Shown piece after piece: positions 34,705-43,229 of a stretch of DNA of 64,000 nucleotides. The stretch is taken from the NCBI GenBank assembly GCA_022763315.1, contig JALEHA010000098.1, forward strand, positions 17,347-81,346, in the 5' to 3' direction. This DNA is from Algiphilus sp. (GTDB lineage Bacteria; Pseudomonadota; Gammaproteobacteria; Nevskiales; Nevskiaceae). The notes under the pieces are model-generated. The model was not told where the DNA came from. It searched no databases and saw only the letters and a list, made by a program, of their open reading frames with translations. Both the position numbers and the translations under genes were made by a program. The first letter of the stretch is position 1. Every line of letters begins with the position of its first letter.

Positions 34705-35529
34705 ATGAAACTGCAAGATAAGGTGGCCATTGTCAGCGGCTCGGGCCGCGGCATCGGCCGGGAGATTGCCCTCAAGCTGGCCGCGGATGGCGCGAGTGTC
34801 GTCGTCAATGACCTCGACGCCGCCCCGGCGGAAGAAACCGTTGCGGCGATCGAGGCCGCCGGCGGCAAGGCGGTGGCCTGCGTCGGCAGCGTCACCGAAG
34901 CCGGCTTTGCCGAGCGCTTCGTCAACACGGCGATCGAGCAGCTCGGCGGCCTCGACATCATCGTCAACAACGCCGGCTACACCTGGGACAATGTCATTCA
35001 CAAGATGACCGACGAGCAGTGGCACGCCATTCTGGACCTGCACGTGACCGCGCCGTTCCAGATCCTTCGTGCCGCCTCCGAGTACTTCCGGGTGCAGGCC
35101 AAGAAGGAAGCCAAGGAAGGACGCGAAGTGTCGCGCAAGGTCGTCAACATCTCGTCGATCGCCGGCACCGGCGGCAATGCCGGGCAGGCCAATTATTCGT
35201 CCGGCAAGGCGGCGGTGATCGGCCTGACCAAGGCGATGGCCAAGGAATGGGGGCGCTACAACGTCAACGTCAACTGCGTGGCCTTCGGCCTGATCAAGAC
35301 ACGGCTCACCGAGGCGACCGCCGGCTCGGACGCAAGCATCGACGTCGAAGGCCGCAAGATTCAGGTCGGCGTAAATCCCGACCTGCTCAAGACCATGGAG
35401 GCCATGGTGCCGCTGGGCCGCAGCGGCACGCCGGCCGAGGCCGCCGGGGCCGTGTATCTGTTCTGCATTCCGGAATCGGACTACGTCAGCGGTCAGACAC
35501 TGATCTGCGGCGGCGGGTTCTCGATGTGA
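34705..35529 (+). CDS. Short-chain dehydrogenase (FabG-like)
   Basis: A 274-residue SDR with intact motifs: VSGSGRGIGREIA (cofactor), NNAGYTW, NISSIAG, the catalytic YSSGK and NCVAFGLIKT. It would oxidise 3-hydroxyacyl-CoA to 3-ketoacyl-CoA between the hydratase and thiolase steps. An insertion around EYFRVQAKKEAKEGREVSRK lengthens the loop before the catalytic Ser and recalls the steroid-type 3-hydroxyacyl-CoA dehydrogenases. It is 44 bp after the hydratase gene and next to an acyl-CoA dehydrogenase. Confidence 0.9.
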   Translation: MKLQDKVAIVSGSGRGIGREIALKLAADGASVVVNDLDAAPAEETVAAIEAAGGKAVACVGSVTEAGFAERFVNTAIEQLGGLDIIVNNAGYTWDNVIHKMTDEQWHAILDLHVTAPFQILRAASEYFRVQAKKEAKEGREVSRKVVNISSIAGTGGNAGQANYSSGKAAVIGLTKAMAKEWGRYNVNVNCVAFGLIKTRLTEATAGSDASIDVEGRKIQVGVNPDLLKTMEAMVPLGRSGTPAEAAGAVYLFCIPESDYVSGQTLICGGGFSM

Positions 35530-35534
35530 GCGGC

Positions 35535-36686
35535 ATGAACCCGGACCAGGCACCCTGGATGAACGAAGAGCTCGCGCTGTTCCGCGACAACGTCCGCAAG
35601 TTCATCGCCGCCGAAATCACACCGTTCGAGGAGGAGTGGGACGCGCAGCAGTTCGTCGACCGCGCGCTGTGGACCAAGGCCGGCGCCGCCGGCCTGCTGT
35701 GCACCGATGTGGCGGAGGAATACGGCGGGGCGGGGGGAAGTTTCGCCCACGAGGCCGTGATCCTGCAGGAGCAGGCCCGCGCCGGCAACACCAGCTGGGC
35801 CAAGGGCGTGCACGAGATCGTCACCCACTACATCGTCGGCTGCGGCACGCCCGAGCAGAAGCGGCGCTGGCTGCCCAAGCTCGTCTCAGGTGAGTGGGTG
35901 GGGGCCATCGCCATGACCGAGCCGGGCACCGGCTCGGATCTGCAGGCAGTACGTACACGGGCCGAGCGCAAGGGCGAGACCTACGTGGTCAACGGCGCAA
36001 AGACCTTCATCTCCAACGGCCATCACTGCGGTCTCCTGATCATCGTCTGCAAGACCAACCCGGCCGAGGGCGCCAAGGGCGTCTCGCTACTGGTGGTGGA
36101 GGAGCCGACCGAGCACCCGGGCTTCCGCTGTGGTCGACTGCTGCACAAGATCGGTCAGAAGGGTCAGGACACCGCCGAGCTGTTCTTCGATGATCTACAG
36201 GTGCCGGCCGAGAACCTGCTCGGCGGTCAGGAGGGGCAGGGTTTCTACCACCTCATGAATCAGCTGCCGCGCGAGCGCCTGATCATCGGCCTCGGCGCCA
36301 TCGCTGCCGCCGAGGCAGCCCTGGAGCACGCGCTCGCCTATGTGCGCGAGCGCAAGGCCTTCGGCAAGCGCCTGCTCGAGTTCCAGAACACGCGTTTCCG
36401 GCTTGCTGAGCGGCACACCGAGCTCACCATCGGGAAGGTCTTCATCGACCACTGCATCCAGCGCATGCTCGACGGTCAGCTCGACGCGGCGACGGCCTCC
36501 ATGGCCAAGTGGTGGGGCACGCAGAAGCAGTGCGAGATCGTCGACGAATGCCTGCAGTTCTTCGGCGGTTACGGCTACATGCTCGAGTACCCCATAGCGC
36601 GCATGTACGCAGACGCCCGCGTGCAGAAGATCTATGGCGGCACCAACGAGATCATGAAGGAACTGATCGCGCGGACGCTCGAATGA
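35535..36686 (+). CDS. Acyl-CoA dehydrogenase
   Basis: A 383-residue acyl-CoA dehydrogenase of the common homotetrameric kind: VAEEYGGAGG near residue 60, AIAMTEPGTGSDL, VNGAKTFISNG, RKAFGKRLLEFQ, and the C-terminal KIYGGTNEIMKEL with the catalytic Glu. I chose ATG 35535; an in-frame GTG at 35526 would overlap the SDR stop and is possible. The long open frame running back into the SDR gene is not used. It supplies the 2,3-dehydrogenation step for the neighbouring hydratase, SDR and thiolase. Confidence 0.92.
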   Translation: MNPDQAPWMNEELALFRDNVRKFIAAEITPFEEEWDAQQFVDRALWTKAGAAGLLCTDVAEEYGGAGGSFAHEAVILQEQARAGNTSWAKGVHEIVTHYIVGCGTPEQKRRWLPKLVSGEWVGAIAMTEPGTGSDLQAVRTRAERKGETYVVNGAKTFISNGHHCGLLIIVCKTNPAEGAKGVSLLVVEEPTEHPGFRCGRLLHKIGQKGQDTAELFFDDLQVPAENLLGGQEGQGFYHLMNQLPRERLIIGLGAIAAAEAALEHALAYVRERKAFGKRLLEFQNTRFRLAERHTELTIGKVFIDHCIQRMLDGQLDAATASMAKWWGTQKQCEIVDECLQFFGGYGYMLEYPIARMYADARVQKIYGGTNEIMKELIARTLE

Positions 36687-36931
36687 GAGCGGACCATTCC
36701 AGGCTGATCCTCTGGTGCCCGTGCCCCCGTGCCGACTGTCCGCAGCTACCAGATGGGCGCCATCCACATGCGCCCCCGGCACAGGGATCGTCGCTTCCCG
36801 GGCGGCGCATGCACTAGCGCTGTGCGGTGATGCCGGGTGGATTGCAACCGCGCTGGCGCAGCCTGAGCGGCTGGTCCTGAGCGTGATCGTTCCGAATCCT
36901 GCTGATGCAAATGCCGAACTGACGAGATCTG

Positions 36932-37819
36932 ATGGCTGACGAGCATTCGAGTACTCCCGCGCAGCGCTCGCTGGCGTTTTCCGGCGCCGGCGGTTTGCGC
37001 CTGGCGGCCGAGGCCGTTGGCGGGCGCGGCGCTCCGCCCGTGCTGCTACTGCATGGCGGCGGCCAGACACGCCACGCCTGGGCCGGTACTGCGATGCGGC
37101 TCGCGGAAGCGGGCTTTCTGGCGATTGCCCTGGACGCGCGAGGTCACGGCGACAGCCAGTGGGCAGAGGACGGCGACTACAGCGGCGATGCGCTGGCCGC
37201 CGACCTGGCGCGCGTATGCGCCTCACTGCATGCGCCGCCGGCGTTGGTCGGTGCATCGATGGGCGGCATGGCCTCCATGCTGGCGGTTGGCGAAAGTCCG
37301 TCGGATCTTGCGAGCGCTCTGGTGCTGGTCGATATCGCCACGCGGTTGGAACCCGTCGGTGTGGCGCGCGTGCTCGACTTCATGCGCGCCCATACCGACG
37401 GCTTCGCCAGCCTCGAGGAGGCGGCGGACGCGGTCGCTGCCTACAATCCGCATCACAAGGCGCGCGGCACAGCCGGTCTGCGCAAGAATCTGCGGCAGCG
37501 CACGGATGGGCGTTGGTATTGGCATTGGGATCCGCGCTTTCTCGATCACGCCACGCGCTCCCCGGCCGGCGAGGCGCTGATCCCGCAGGAACGCCGCGAG
37601 CAGGCCGCCCGGCGCATTCGCATTCCGACCCTGCTGGTCCGCGGTGGATCCAGCGACGTGGTCAGCCCGGAAGGCGCGCGCGAGCTGCAGCAGCTGATTC
37701 CGCAAGCCGAGTTGTTCGACGTGGAGGACGCCGGCCACATGGTCGCCGGAGACCGCAACGATATCTTCAGTAACGCCGTCATCGGCTTTCTCCGCCGCGA
37801 GCTGCCCGCGGGCAGCTAA
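36932..37819 (+). CDS. Alpha/beta hydrolase
   Basis: A 295-residue alpha/beta hydrolase: LLLHGGGQTRHAW holds the oxyanion region, LDARGHGDS follows, and the nucleophile Ser is in VGASMGGMAS (about residue 109). A likely acid is in GGSSDVVSP and the His in EDAGHMVAGD. Possible roles are ester, lactone or thioester hydrolysis or C-C cleavage of a ring-fission product. It is preceded by 245 bp with no gene and followed 45 bp later by the two-subunit dehydrogenase. The substrate is not evident. Confidence 0.85.
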   Translation: MADEHSSTPAQRSLAFSGAGGLRLAAEAVGGRGAPPVLLLHGGGQTRHAWAGTAMRLAEAGFLAIALDARGHGDSQWAEDGDYSGDALAADLARVCASLHAPPALVGASMGGMASMLAVGESPSDLASALVLVDIATRLEPVGVARVLDFMRAHTDGFASLEEAADAVAAYNPHHKARGTAGLRKNLRQRTDGRWYWHWDPRFLDHATRSPAGEALIPQERREQAARRIRIPTLLVRGGSSDVVSPEGARELQQLIPQAELFDVEDAGHMVAGDRNDIFSNAVIGFLRRELPAGS

Positions 37820-37864
37820 GAACTAAGACCTTACGATCTTCCCCTGCAAGAATATGGAGCTTCC

Positions 37865-39019
37865 ATGAATCTCGACTTTTCCCCCGAGGACCAGGCGTTT
37901 CAGGCCGAGGTCCGCGCCTGGATGCGCGACAACGTGCCGCCTCAGGAGGGCCCGTCTATCGGCATTCCCAGCCACAAGGAGACGCAGTTCGCCTGGGAGC
38001 GCAAGCTCGGCGCCAAGGGCTGGCTCGCCTACACCTGGCCCGAGGCGTACGGCGGCCCCGGCTGGACCGCCACGCAGCAGTACATCTTCGACACCGAACG
38101 GGCCCTGGCGGGGGCGCCGCCGTCCAGCCCCTTCGGCCTGTCCATGCTCGGCCCGGTGCTGATGCAGTATGGCAACGAGGCGCAGAAGGAACGCTATCTG
38201 CCGCCGATCGCGCGCGGTGAGGAGTTCTGGTGCCAGGGCTATTCCGAACCGGGGGCTGGCTCGGATCTCGCCGGGCTCAAGACCCGGGCGACGCGCGAGG
38301 GCGACCACTACCTTGTCAACGGCCAGAAGATATGGACCACGCAGGCGCATTGGGCCCACTTCATGTTCTGCCTTGTGCGCACCAATCCCGACGTGCCCAA
38401 GCAGCAGGGCATCTCCTTCCTGCTGATCGACATGAACACGCCGGGTATCGAGATCCGGCCGATCACCACCATCGACGGTCACCACCACCTCAACGAAGTC
38501 TTCCTCACCGACGTCCGTGTGCCCACAGAAAACCTGGTCGGTGAGGAGGGGCAGGGCTGGACCATTGCCAAGTACCTGCTCACCCACGAACGCACCAGCA
38601 TTGCCGGCGTGGCCGACAGCTACTATCAGCTCGGACGACTGCGCGACGCGGCGGCATCCGATGCGGCGCTGGCCCGGGACCCTCTCGTAACCCGCCGCCT
38701 GTCGGCGCTGAAGGTCGACCTGCTCGCGCTGGAGTACACCAATCTGCGCACGCTCGACCGCGTCGCCAAGGGGCAGCCGCCGGGCAGTGAATCCTCCGGA
38801 CTCAAGATCAAGGGGTCCGAGCTGCAGCAGGCGATCTCCGAGGCACAGATGGAGCTGGGCGGCCCGGGCGCGCTGCCCTGGCTGTCGGCCGGCGAGGACG
38901 TGCACCCGGTGTTCGCGGCCGCCGCACAGCGCTACAACTTCCTGCGCGCCAGTTCGATCTACGGCGGCAGCAACGAAATTCAGAAGAATGTGCTGGCCAA
39001 GCTGCTGCTGCAGCTCTGA
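37865..39019 (+). CDS. Acyl-CoA dehydrogenase, large (alpha) subunit of a two-subunit enzyme
   Basis: A 384-residue acyl-CoA dehydrogenase of the FadE26/PimC-like branch, with YTWPEAYGGPGWT near residue 60, GYSEPGAGSDLAGL, VNGQKIWTTQAHWA and the C-terminal SSIYGGSNEIQKNVLAKLLL. This branch pairs with a second, diverged subunit to form an alpha2-beta2 heterotetramer acting on bulky CoA esters such as steroid side chains or dicarboxylyl-CoA. The partner is encoded 25 bp downstream. Both keep FAD-contact motifs in part; in such enzymes only one FAD per heterodimer binds. Confidence 0.9.
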   Translation: MNLDFSPEDQAFQAEVRAWMRDNVPPQEGPSIGIPSHKETQFAWERKLGAKGWLAYTWPEAYGGPGWTATQQYIFDTERALAGAPPSSPFGLSMLGPVLMQYGNEAQKERYLPPIARGEEFWCQGYSEPGAGSDLAGLKTRATREGDHYLVNGQKIWTTQAHWAHFMFCLVRTNPDVPKQQGISFLLIDMNTPGIEIRPITTIDGHHHLNEVFLTDVRVPTENLVGEEGQGWTIAKYLLTHERTSIAGVADSYYQLGRLRDAAASDAALARDPLVTRRLSALKVDLLALEYTNLRTLDRVAKGQPPGSESSGLKIKGSELQQAISEAQMELGGPGALPWLSAGEDVHPVFAAAAQRYNFLRASSIYGGSNEIQKNVLAKLLLQL

Positions 39020-39044
39020 AGCGCAAAACCGCAAGGACACTGAC

Positions 39045-40187
39045 ATGGACTTTTCCTACTCCCAAGAACAAGAGATGCTGCGCGAGAGTGCGGCCAAGTT
39101 CGCTGCCAAGGGCTACGGCTTCGACCGATATCAATCCACGCTCCAGCTCCCCGGTCACTGCGACGCCACGATGTGGTCGCAGATGGCCGAGTTCGGCTGG
39201 CTGGGCTTGCCGCTGCCCGAGGACGCCGGCGGCCTTGGCGGCAGCGCGCTCGACGTGTCGCTGATCTGCGAGGCGCTGGGGGCGGGCATGGTGCTGGAAC
39301 CCTATGTCTCGGGCGCCGTGCTGCCTGGCCACCTGCTGGGGCTGTGTGCGGGGCAGCCAGATCTGCTCGGTCGTCTGGCCGAAGGCGAGACGCAGCTCGC
39401 CGTCGCCTGGGCCGAACCCGGCTCTGCCGAGGACCCGGCCTACTGCGCTACGCGCGCCGATGCCGATGGCGACGGCTACGTGCTGGGCGGGCGCAAGCAG
39501 TGCGTGCTCAACGCACCCAACGCTACCACCCTGATCGTCAGCGCCCGCAGCGCTGGCGGCGACCATGATCCGGATGGAATCAGCCTTTTCGCCGTCGACC
39601 CCCAATCCGACGGCCTTGAGCTCAAGCCCTACCCGCTGATGGGGGGCGGTTACGCCGCCGATATCCGGCTCGACCAGGTGCGGGTCGGCGCCGCCTCGCG
39701 GGTCGGCGCGGCCGACGCCGGCTTTGGGCCGCTGGATGCCGCACTCGACCACGCCACCGTCGCCGCCTGTGCGCAGGCTCTAGGCGCTATGAGTGCGTTG
39801 CTCGAGCGCACCAGGGAGTACCTGCGCGTGCGCAAGCAGTTCGGAACGCCCATCGGCAGTTTCCAGGCACTGCAGCACCGCCTGGTGGAAATGTTCGTGG
39901 AAGTTGAGCAATCGCGTTCGATGGTGATCATGTCCGGCGTGCGCGTGGAAAGTGCCGAGCCGGCGGTGCGGCGGCGCGCGGTGTCCGCCGCCAAGGCCTA
40001 CCTCGGGCAGTCCAGCAAGTTCGTCGCCCAGCAGGCGGTGCAGCTGCACGGTGGCATAGGCGTGACCGAAGAACTCGACGTGGGCCACTACTTCCGCCAG
40101 CTCAGTGCTTTCGGCACGCTCTACGGTAGCCGCGAATACCATCTGCGGCGCTTCGCCGACAACGAGGCCGGGGCTGGGGCCGAATGA
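39045..40187 (+). CDS. Acyl-CoA dehydrogenase, small (beta) subunit of a two-subunit enzyme
   Basis: A 380-residue diverged acyl-CoA dehydrogenase (PimD/FadE-beta-like). It begins MDFSYSQEQEMLRESAAKF, has LPLPEDAGGLGGSALDV, weak middle-domain motifs (WAEPGSAEDP for TEPxAGSD), RKQFGTPIGSFQALQHRLVE and AVQLHGGIGVTEEL. The loss of the TEP-GSD flavin loop is what one sees in the subunit that contributes to the interface. Start ATG 39045 follows the large-subunit stop by 25 bp. The pair ends this gene set. Assignment to a heterotetramer rests on adjacency and divergence. Confidence 0.88.
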   Translation: MDFSYSQEQEMLRESAAKFAAKGYGFDRYQSTLQLPGHCDATMWSQMAEFGWLGLPLPEDAGGLGGSALDVSLICEALGAGMVLEPYVSGAVLPGHLLGLCAGQPDLLGRLAEGETQLAVAWAEPGSAEDPAYCATRADADGDGYVLGGRKQCVLNAPNATTLIVSARSAGGDHDPDGISLFAVDPQSDGLELKPYPLMGGGYAADIRLDQVRVGAASRVGAADAGFGPLDAALDHATVAACAQALGAMSALLERTREYLRVRKQFGTPIGSFQALQHRLVEMFVEVEQSRSMVIMSGVRVESAEPAVRRRAVSAAKAYLGQSSKFVAQQAVQLHGGIGVTEELDVGHYFRQLSAFGTLYGSREYHLRRFADNEAGAGAE

Positions 40188-40631
40188 GCGCAGCCTCGTA
40201 ACCGCCGCACAAAGAACCAGCACTGCCCCCCATTCTCCCCGAGACCCATGAGGCCTGTCGCAGCCAGCGGCGCCGATTCGTGCAGAAGGCCTGCGAGTCC
40301 TGCATCGGGAGCGGGGAGCGCATGGGGGAGCTGCTGCACGCTGGCGTGGCGAGTCTGCGCGCCACGGCGCGGCGCTGATGTCGGGAGCATGGGCAGAGGC
40401 CGGGCAGCCGTCGGCGGTGGGCGACCCGGCGATGTCGGTTTTGTTGCGGGATCGCTGCCCCCCCTCCGGGCCTCGCACCCAGGCCGGTGACACCGCTCTC
40501 GGCAGTCGCTCCGAGTTCGCTGGCTCGGCCAGCAACATCATCAAGAACCGGATGGTCAACGCGAGGTGATCCATGTCGACGGAGCCTTGCGCATGGCCAC
40601 ACCCGGAAATCCGCTGAAAGAGGAGGTCGCC
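40188..40631. other. Gap between two catabolic gene sets, no gene seen
   Basis: About 440 bp without a supportable gene. Frames are open because of base composition only. AGAGGAGG just before 40632 is the ribosome site of the CoA ligase. I see no clear promoter consensus or hairpin terminator. Confidence 0.5.
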
Positions 40632-42326
40632 ATGACGTTCCGCTTCACCGCCGATCCCATCGTCACGGGCTACCCGTCGACCATGGGTGACGACGTTCAG
40701 CTCAACACGACCACGCTGATCCGGCACGCGGCCCGCACGCACCCCGAGCGGGAGATCGTCTACCGCACTCCGCAAGGGAGCTGGGACCGCTACACCTATG
40801 CGGCGGCGTACGAGCGGATCATCCGGGGCGCCAACGCCCTGCGTGGTCTGGGCGTTGGGGTCGGGGACCGGGTCGGCATTCTCGACTGGAACAGTCGCCG
40901 CCACTACGAGAACTACTGGGCCATTCCGGGCCTTGGCGCCGTGATGGTGCAGCTCAACCTCCGCCTCGGAGCGGAGGATCTATCCTTCGTCATCCGTGAT
41001 AGCGGCACGTCCGTCATCTGCGTGGATGAGACGCTCCTGCCGGTCGCCGAAGCCGTTGCGCCCATGCTGCCCGAAGTGCAGGCCTGGGTGGTCATGACCG
41101 ACAGGCCCTTGTCGCACATCGAGACCACCCTCCCCAACGTGCACCACTACGAGGATCTTGTTGCCGCGGCCAGCCCGAACATCACCTGGCCCGAGCTCGA
41201 GGAGCGCTCGGCATACAGCGCGTGCTACACGACAGGCACGACCGGCCGTCCCAAGGGGGTCTACTACTCCCACCGGGCGATTTCCCTGCATGCCTACGCC
41301 ATCGCAACGAACATCGGGATGGTGCTCGACGACTGCACCATGTTGATTACCCCGATGTTCCACGGTCAGGCTTGGGGTCTGGTGCAGGCGGCGACCCTGA
41401 TGGCCAACAAGATCGTGCTGCCCGGTCGCTATGTGGCCGAGGACACCCGCCCGCTGACCGACGCGATCATTGCCGAAGGCGTCACCATCGCCAACGGGGC
41501 ACCGGCGATCTTCCTGCCGATGCTGGAATACATTCAGACGCTGGATACCAAGCCCGACCTCTCCCGCTTGCGGATGATGTCCGGAGCGACCGAGCCACCA
41601 CTGACCATGATGCGCGGCTTCCACGAACTGACCGGCGCTGAGGTCGTCCACGCCTACGGTGCTACAGAGACCACCCCTCTGGTGACGATCAACCGCTACA
41701 AGCCGAGCGTCCGCGAACGCCTCAGCGAGGACGAGCTGTACGAGCTGAAGCGCAAGCAGGGGCTGCCGGTCGCCGGTGTCGACATCCGGCTCGTCGACGG
41801 TGCCGGCAAGGACGTGCCCTGGGACGGCGTCACCCAGGGCGAGATCTGCATGCGTGGCCCCTGGGTCACCGGGACTTACCACAACATGGCCGAGGCGGAC
41901 CGCGCCGACCGGTTTCTCGACGGCTACTGGCGCAGTGGCGACGTCGGCACCATCGACGCCGACGGATACCTGAAGGTGACCGACCGGCTCAAGGATGTCA
42001 TCAAGAGTGGCGGGGAGTGGATCTCCTCCATCGACATGGAGAACCTGCTCCTCGCCCACCCGGCTGTCGCCGAGGCTGCGGTAGTCGGGCTGAGCCACCC
42101 CAAGTGGCAGGAGCGGCCCTTCGTCCTCATCGTCCCCAGGCCCGGCCGGGAAGTCTCGCTTGAGCAGGTGCGCATGCACCTGTCCAGTGCGTTCGCCAAC
42201 TGGCAGTTGCCCGACGCGATCGAGATCGTTCCGCAGATTCCCCGCACCAGCGTCGGGAAGTTCGACAAGAAGCACATCCGCGCGCTGTACGCCGGCACCT
42301 ACGGGGGGGAGCAGACGCATGGCTGA
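40632..42326 (+). CDS. Acyl-CoA synthetase (AMP-forming CoA ligase)
   Basis: A 564-residue ANL-superfamily ligase: the phosphate-binding loop CYTTGTTGRPKGV near residue 200, the adenine motif YGATETTP, the hinge region WRSGDVGTIDADGYLKVTDR and the catalytic C-terminal Lys in PRTSVGKFDKK. It activates a carboxylic acid to its CoA ester with ATP. The family resembles medium/long-chain fatty acyl-CoA synthetases; terpenoid or steroid acids are possible. ATG 40632 has AGAGGAGG 6 bp upstream. It is first in the 40632-45647 set, so it is the entry step of that module. Confidence 0.91.
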   Translation: MTFRFTADPIVTGYPSTMGDDVQLNTTTLIRHAARTHPEREIVYRTPQGSWDRYTYAAAYERIIRGANALRGLGVGVGDRVGILDWNSRRHYENYWAIPGLGAVMVQLNLRLGAEDLSFVIRDSGTSVICVDETLLPVAEAVAPMLPEVQAWVVMTDRPLSHIETTLPNVHHYEDLVAAASPNITWPELEERSAYSACYTTGTTGRPKGVYYSHRAISLHAYAIATNIGMVLDDCTMLITPMFHGQAWGLVQAATLMANKIVLPGRYVAEDTRPLTDAIIAEGVTIANGAPAIFLPMLEYIQTLDTKPDLSRLRMMSGATEPPLTMMRGFHELTGAEVVHAYGATETTPLVTINRYKPSVRERLSEDELYELKRKQGLPVAGVDIRLVDGAGKDVPWDGVTQGEICMRGPWVTGTYHNMAEADRADRFLDGYWRSGDVGTIDADGYLKVTDRLKDVIKSGGEWISSIDMENLLLAHPAVAEAAVVGLSHPKWQERPFVLIVPRPGREVSLEQVRMHLSSAFANWQLPDAIEIVPQIPRTSVGKFDKKHIRALYAGTYGGEQTHG

Positions 42327-42420
42327 AACGCCGGGCGGCTCATCGCATTCCACCCTGCCGGGCGCTGGATCGACCCCGCGACCACCCGGAGCACACGGTG
42401 CTCAAGGAGGCCAGGAGGCC

Positions 42421-43212
42421 GTGTTGACTGAAGACCGGAAGACCCTGTCGGTCGAACGCATCGGGCAAACCCTGTGGATCATCTTTCGGCGCAGCGAGCA
42501 GATGAACGCGATGTCGATGCAGATGCTCGACGAGATGGCCGAGACGCTCGCCCAGGCGATGGCCGACGACGCCGTACGTGCAGTCGTGCTCACCGGTTCC
42601 GGCCGCGCCTTCTGCGCCGGAGCCGACCTCAAGGAGGTGGCCGAGGCCGAGTTGAAGCCGGGCGAACCGGATCTCCTCGACCGTGTGGACCATGCCTTCG
42701 GGCTGATCCGCAACGGCCCCAAGCCGGTGGTTGCTGCAGTCAACGGCCTGGCGCTGGCGGGCGGGCTCGAGATGGTAATGGCCTGCGATCTGGTCTTCGC
42801 CGCCGAATCCGCGAAGCTCGGCGATGCCCATTCCAACTTCGGCGTCTTCCCCGGTGCCGGCGGCGCCGCGATCCTGCCGTGCCGGATCGGGCTGAACCGT
42901 GCCAAGTACCTGCTGTTCTCGGGCGATCAGATCCCGGCGCGGGAAATGATGGACTGCGGGCTGGTGAACCGGGTCGTGCCGGATGACGAGCTGCGTGACA
43001 CGGTGCAGACCTTCACCGACAAGCTTGCCGACAAGAGTCCCGCAGTGCTGAGGCGGATGAAGGCCGTGGCAAACCGTGCCATGAACGTGGATGAGGCCGC
43101 GGCCCTGGCCGAGGAGATGCTGAACCTGCGTGCGCACATGCGCTCCTGGGATTTCCACGAAGGAATCGCTGCCTTTGCCGAGAAGCGAAAACCGCGATTC
43201 AGAGGCTACTGA
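42421..43212 (+). CDS. Enoyl-CoA hydratase/isomerase-family (crotonase) protein without the usual Glu pair
   Basis: A 263-residue crotonase-fold protein from GTG 42421 (AAGGAGG and AGGAGG upstream). ATG 42319 is in frame with a good ribosome site and would add 34 low-complexity residues. Oxyanion-hole motifs are present: GRAFCAGADLKEV and KPVVAAVNGLALAGGLEM. The two acid/base Glu of canonical hydratases are not: the first site reads DAHSNFGVFPG where PEI(x)LG is expected, and the second reads RAKYLLFSG where AMEMxLTG is expected. It may therefore be an isomerase, hydrolase or specialised hydratase. It is the second gene of the CoA-ligase module. Confidence 0.84.
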   Translation: MLTEDRKTLSVERIGQTLWIIFRRSEQMNAMSMQMLDEMAETLAQAMADDAVRAVVLTGSGRAFCAGADLKEVAEAELKPGEPDLLDRVDHAFGLIRNGPKPVVAAVNGLALAGGLEMVMACDLVFAAESAKLGDAHSNFGVFPGAGGAAILPCRIGLNRAKYLLFSGDQIPAREMMDCGLVNRVVPDDELRDTVQTFTDKLADKSPAVLRRMKAVANRAMNVDEAAALAEEMLNLRAHMRSWDFHEGIAAFAEKRKPRFRGY

Positions 43213-43229
43213 GGCCGGAGGGACGTGCG

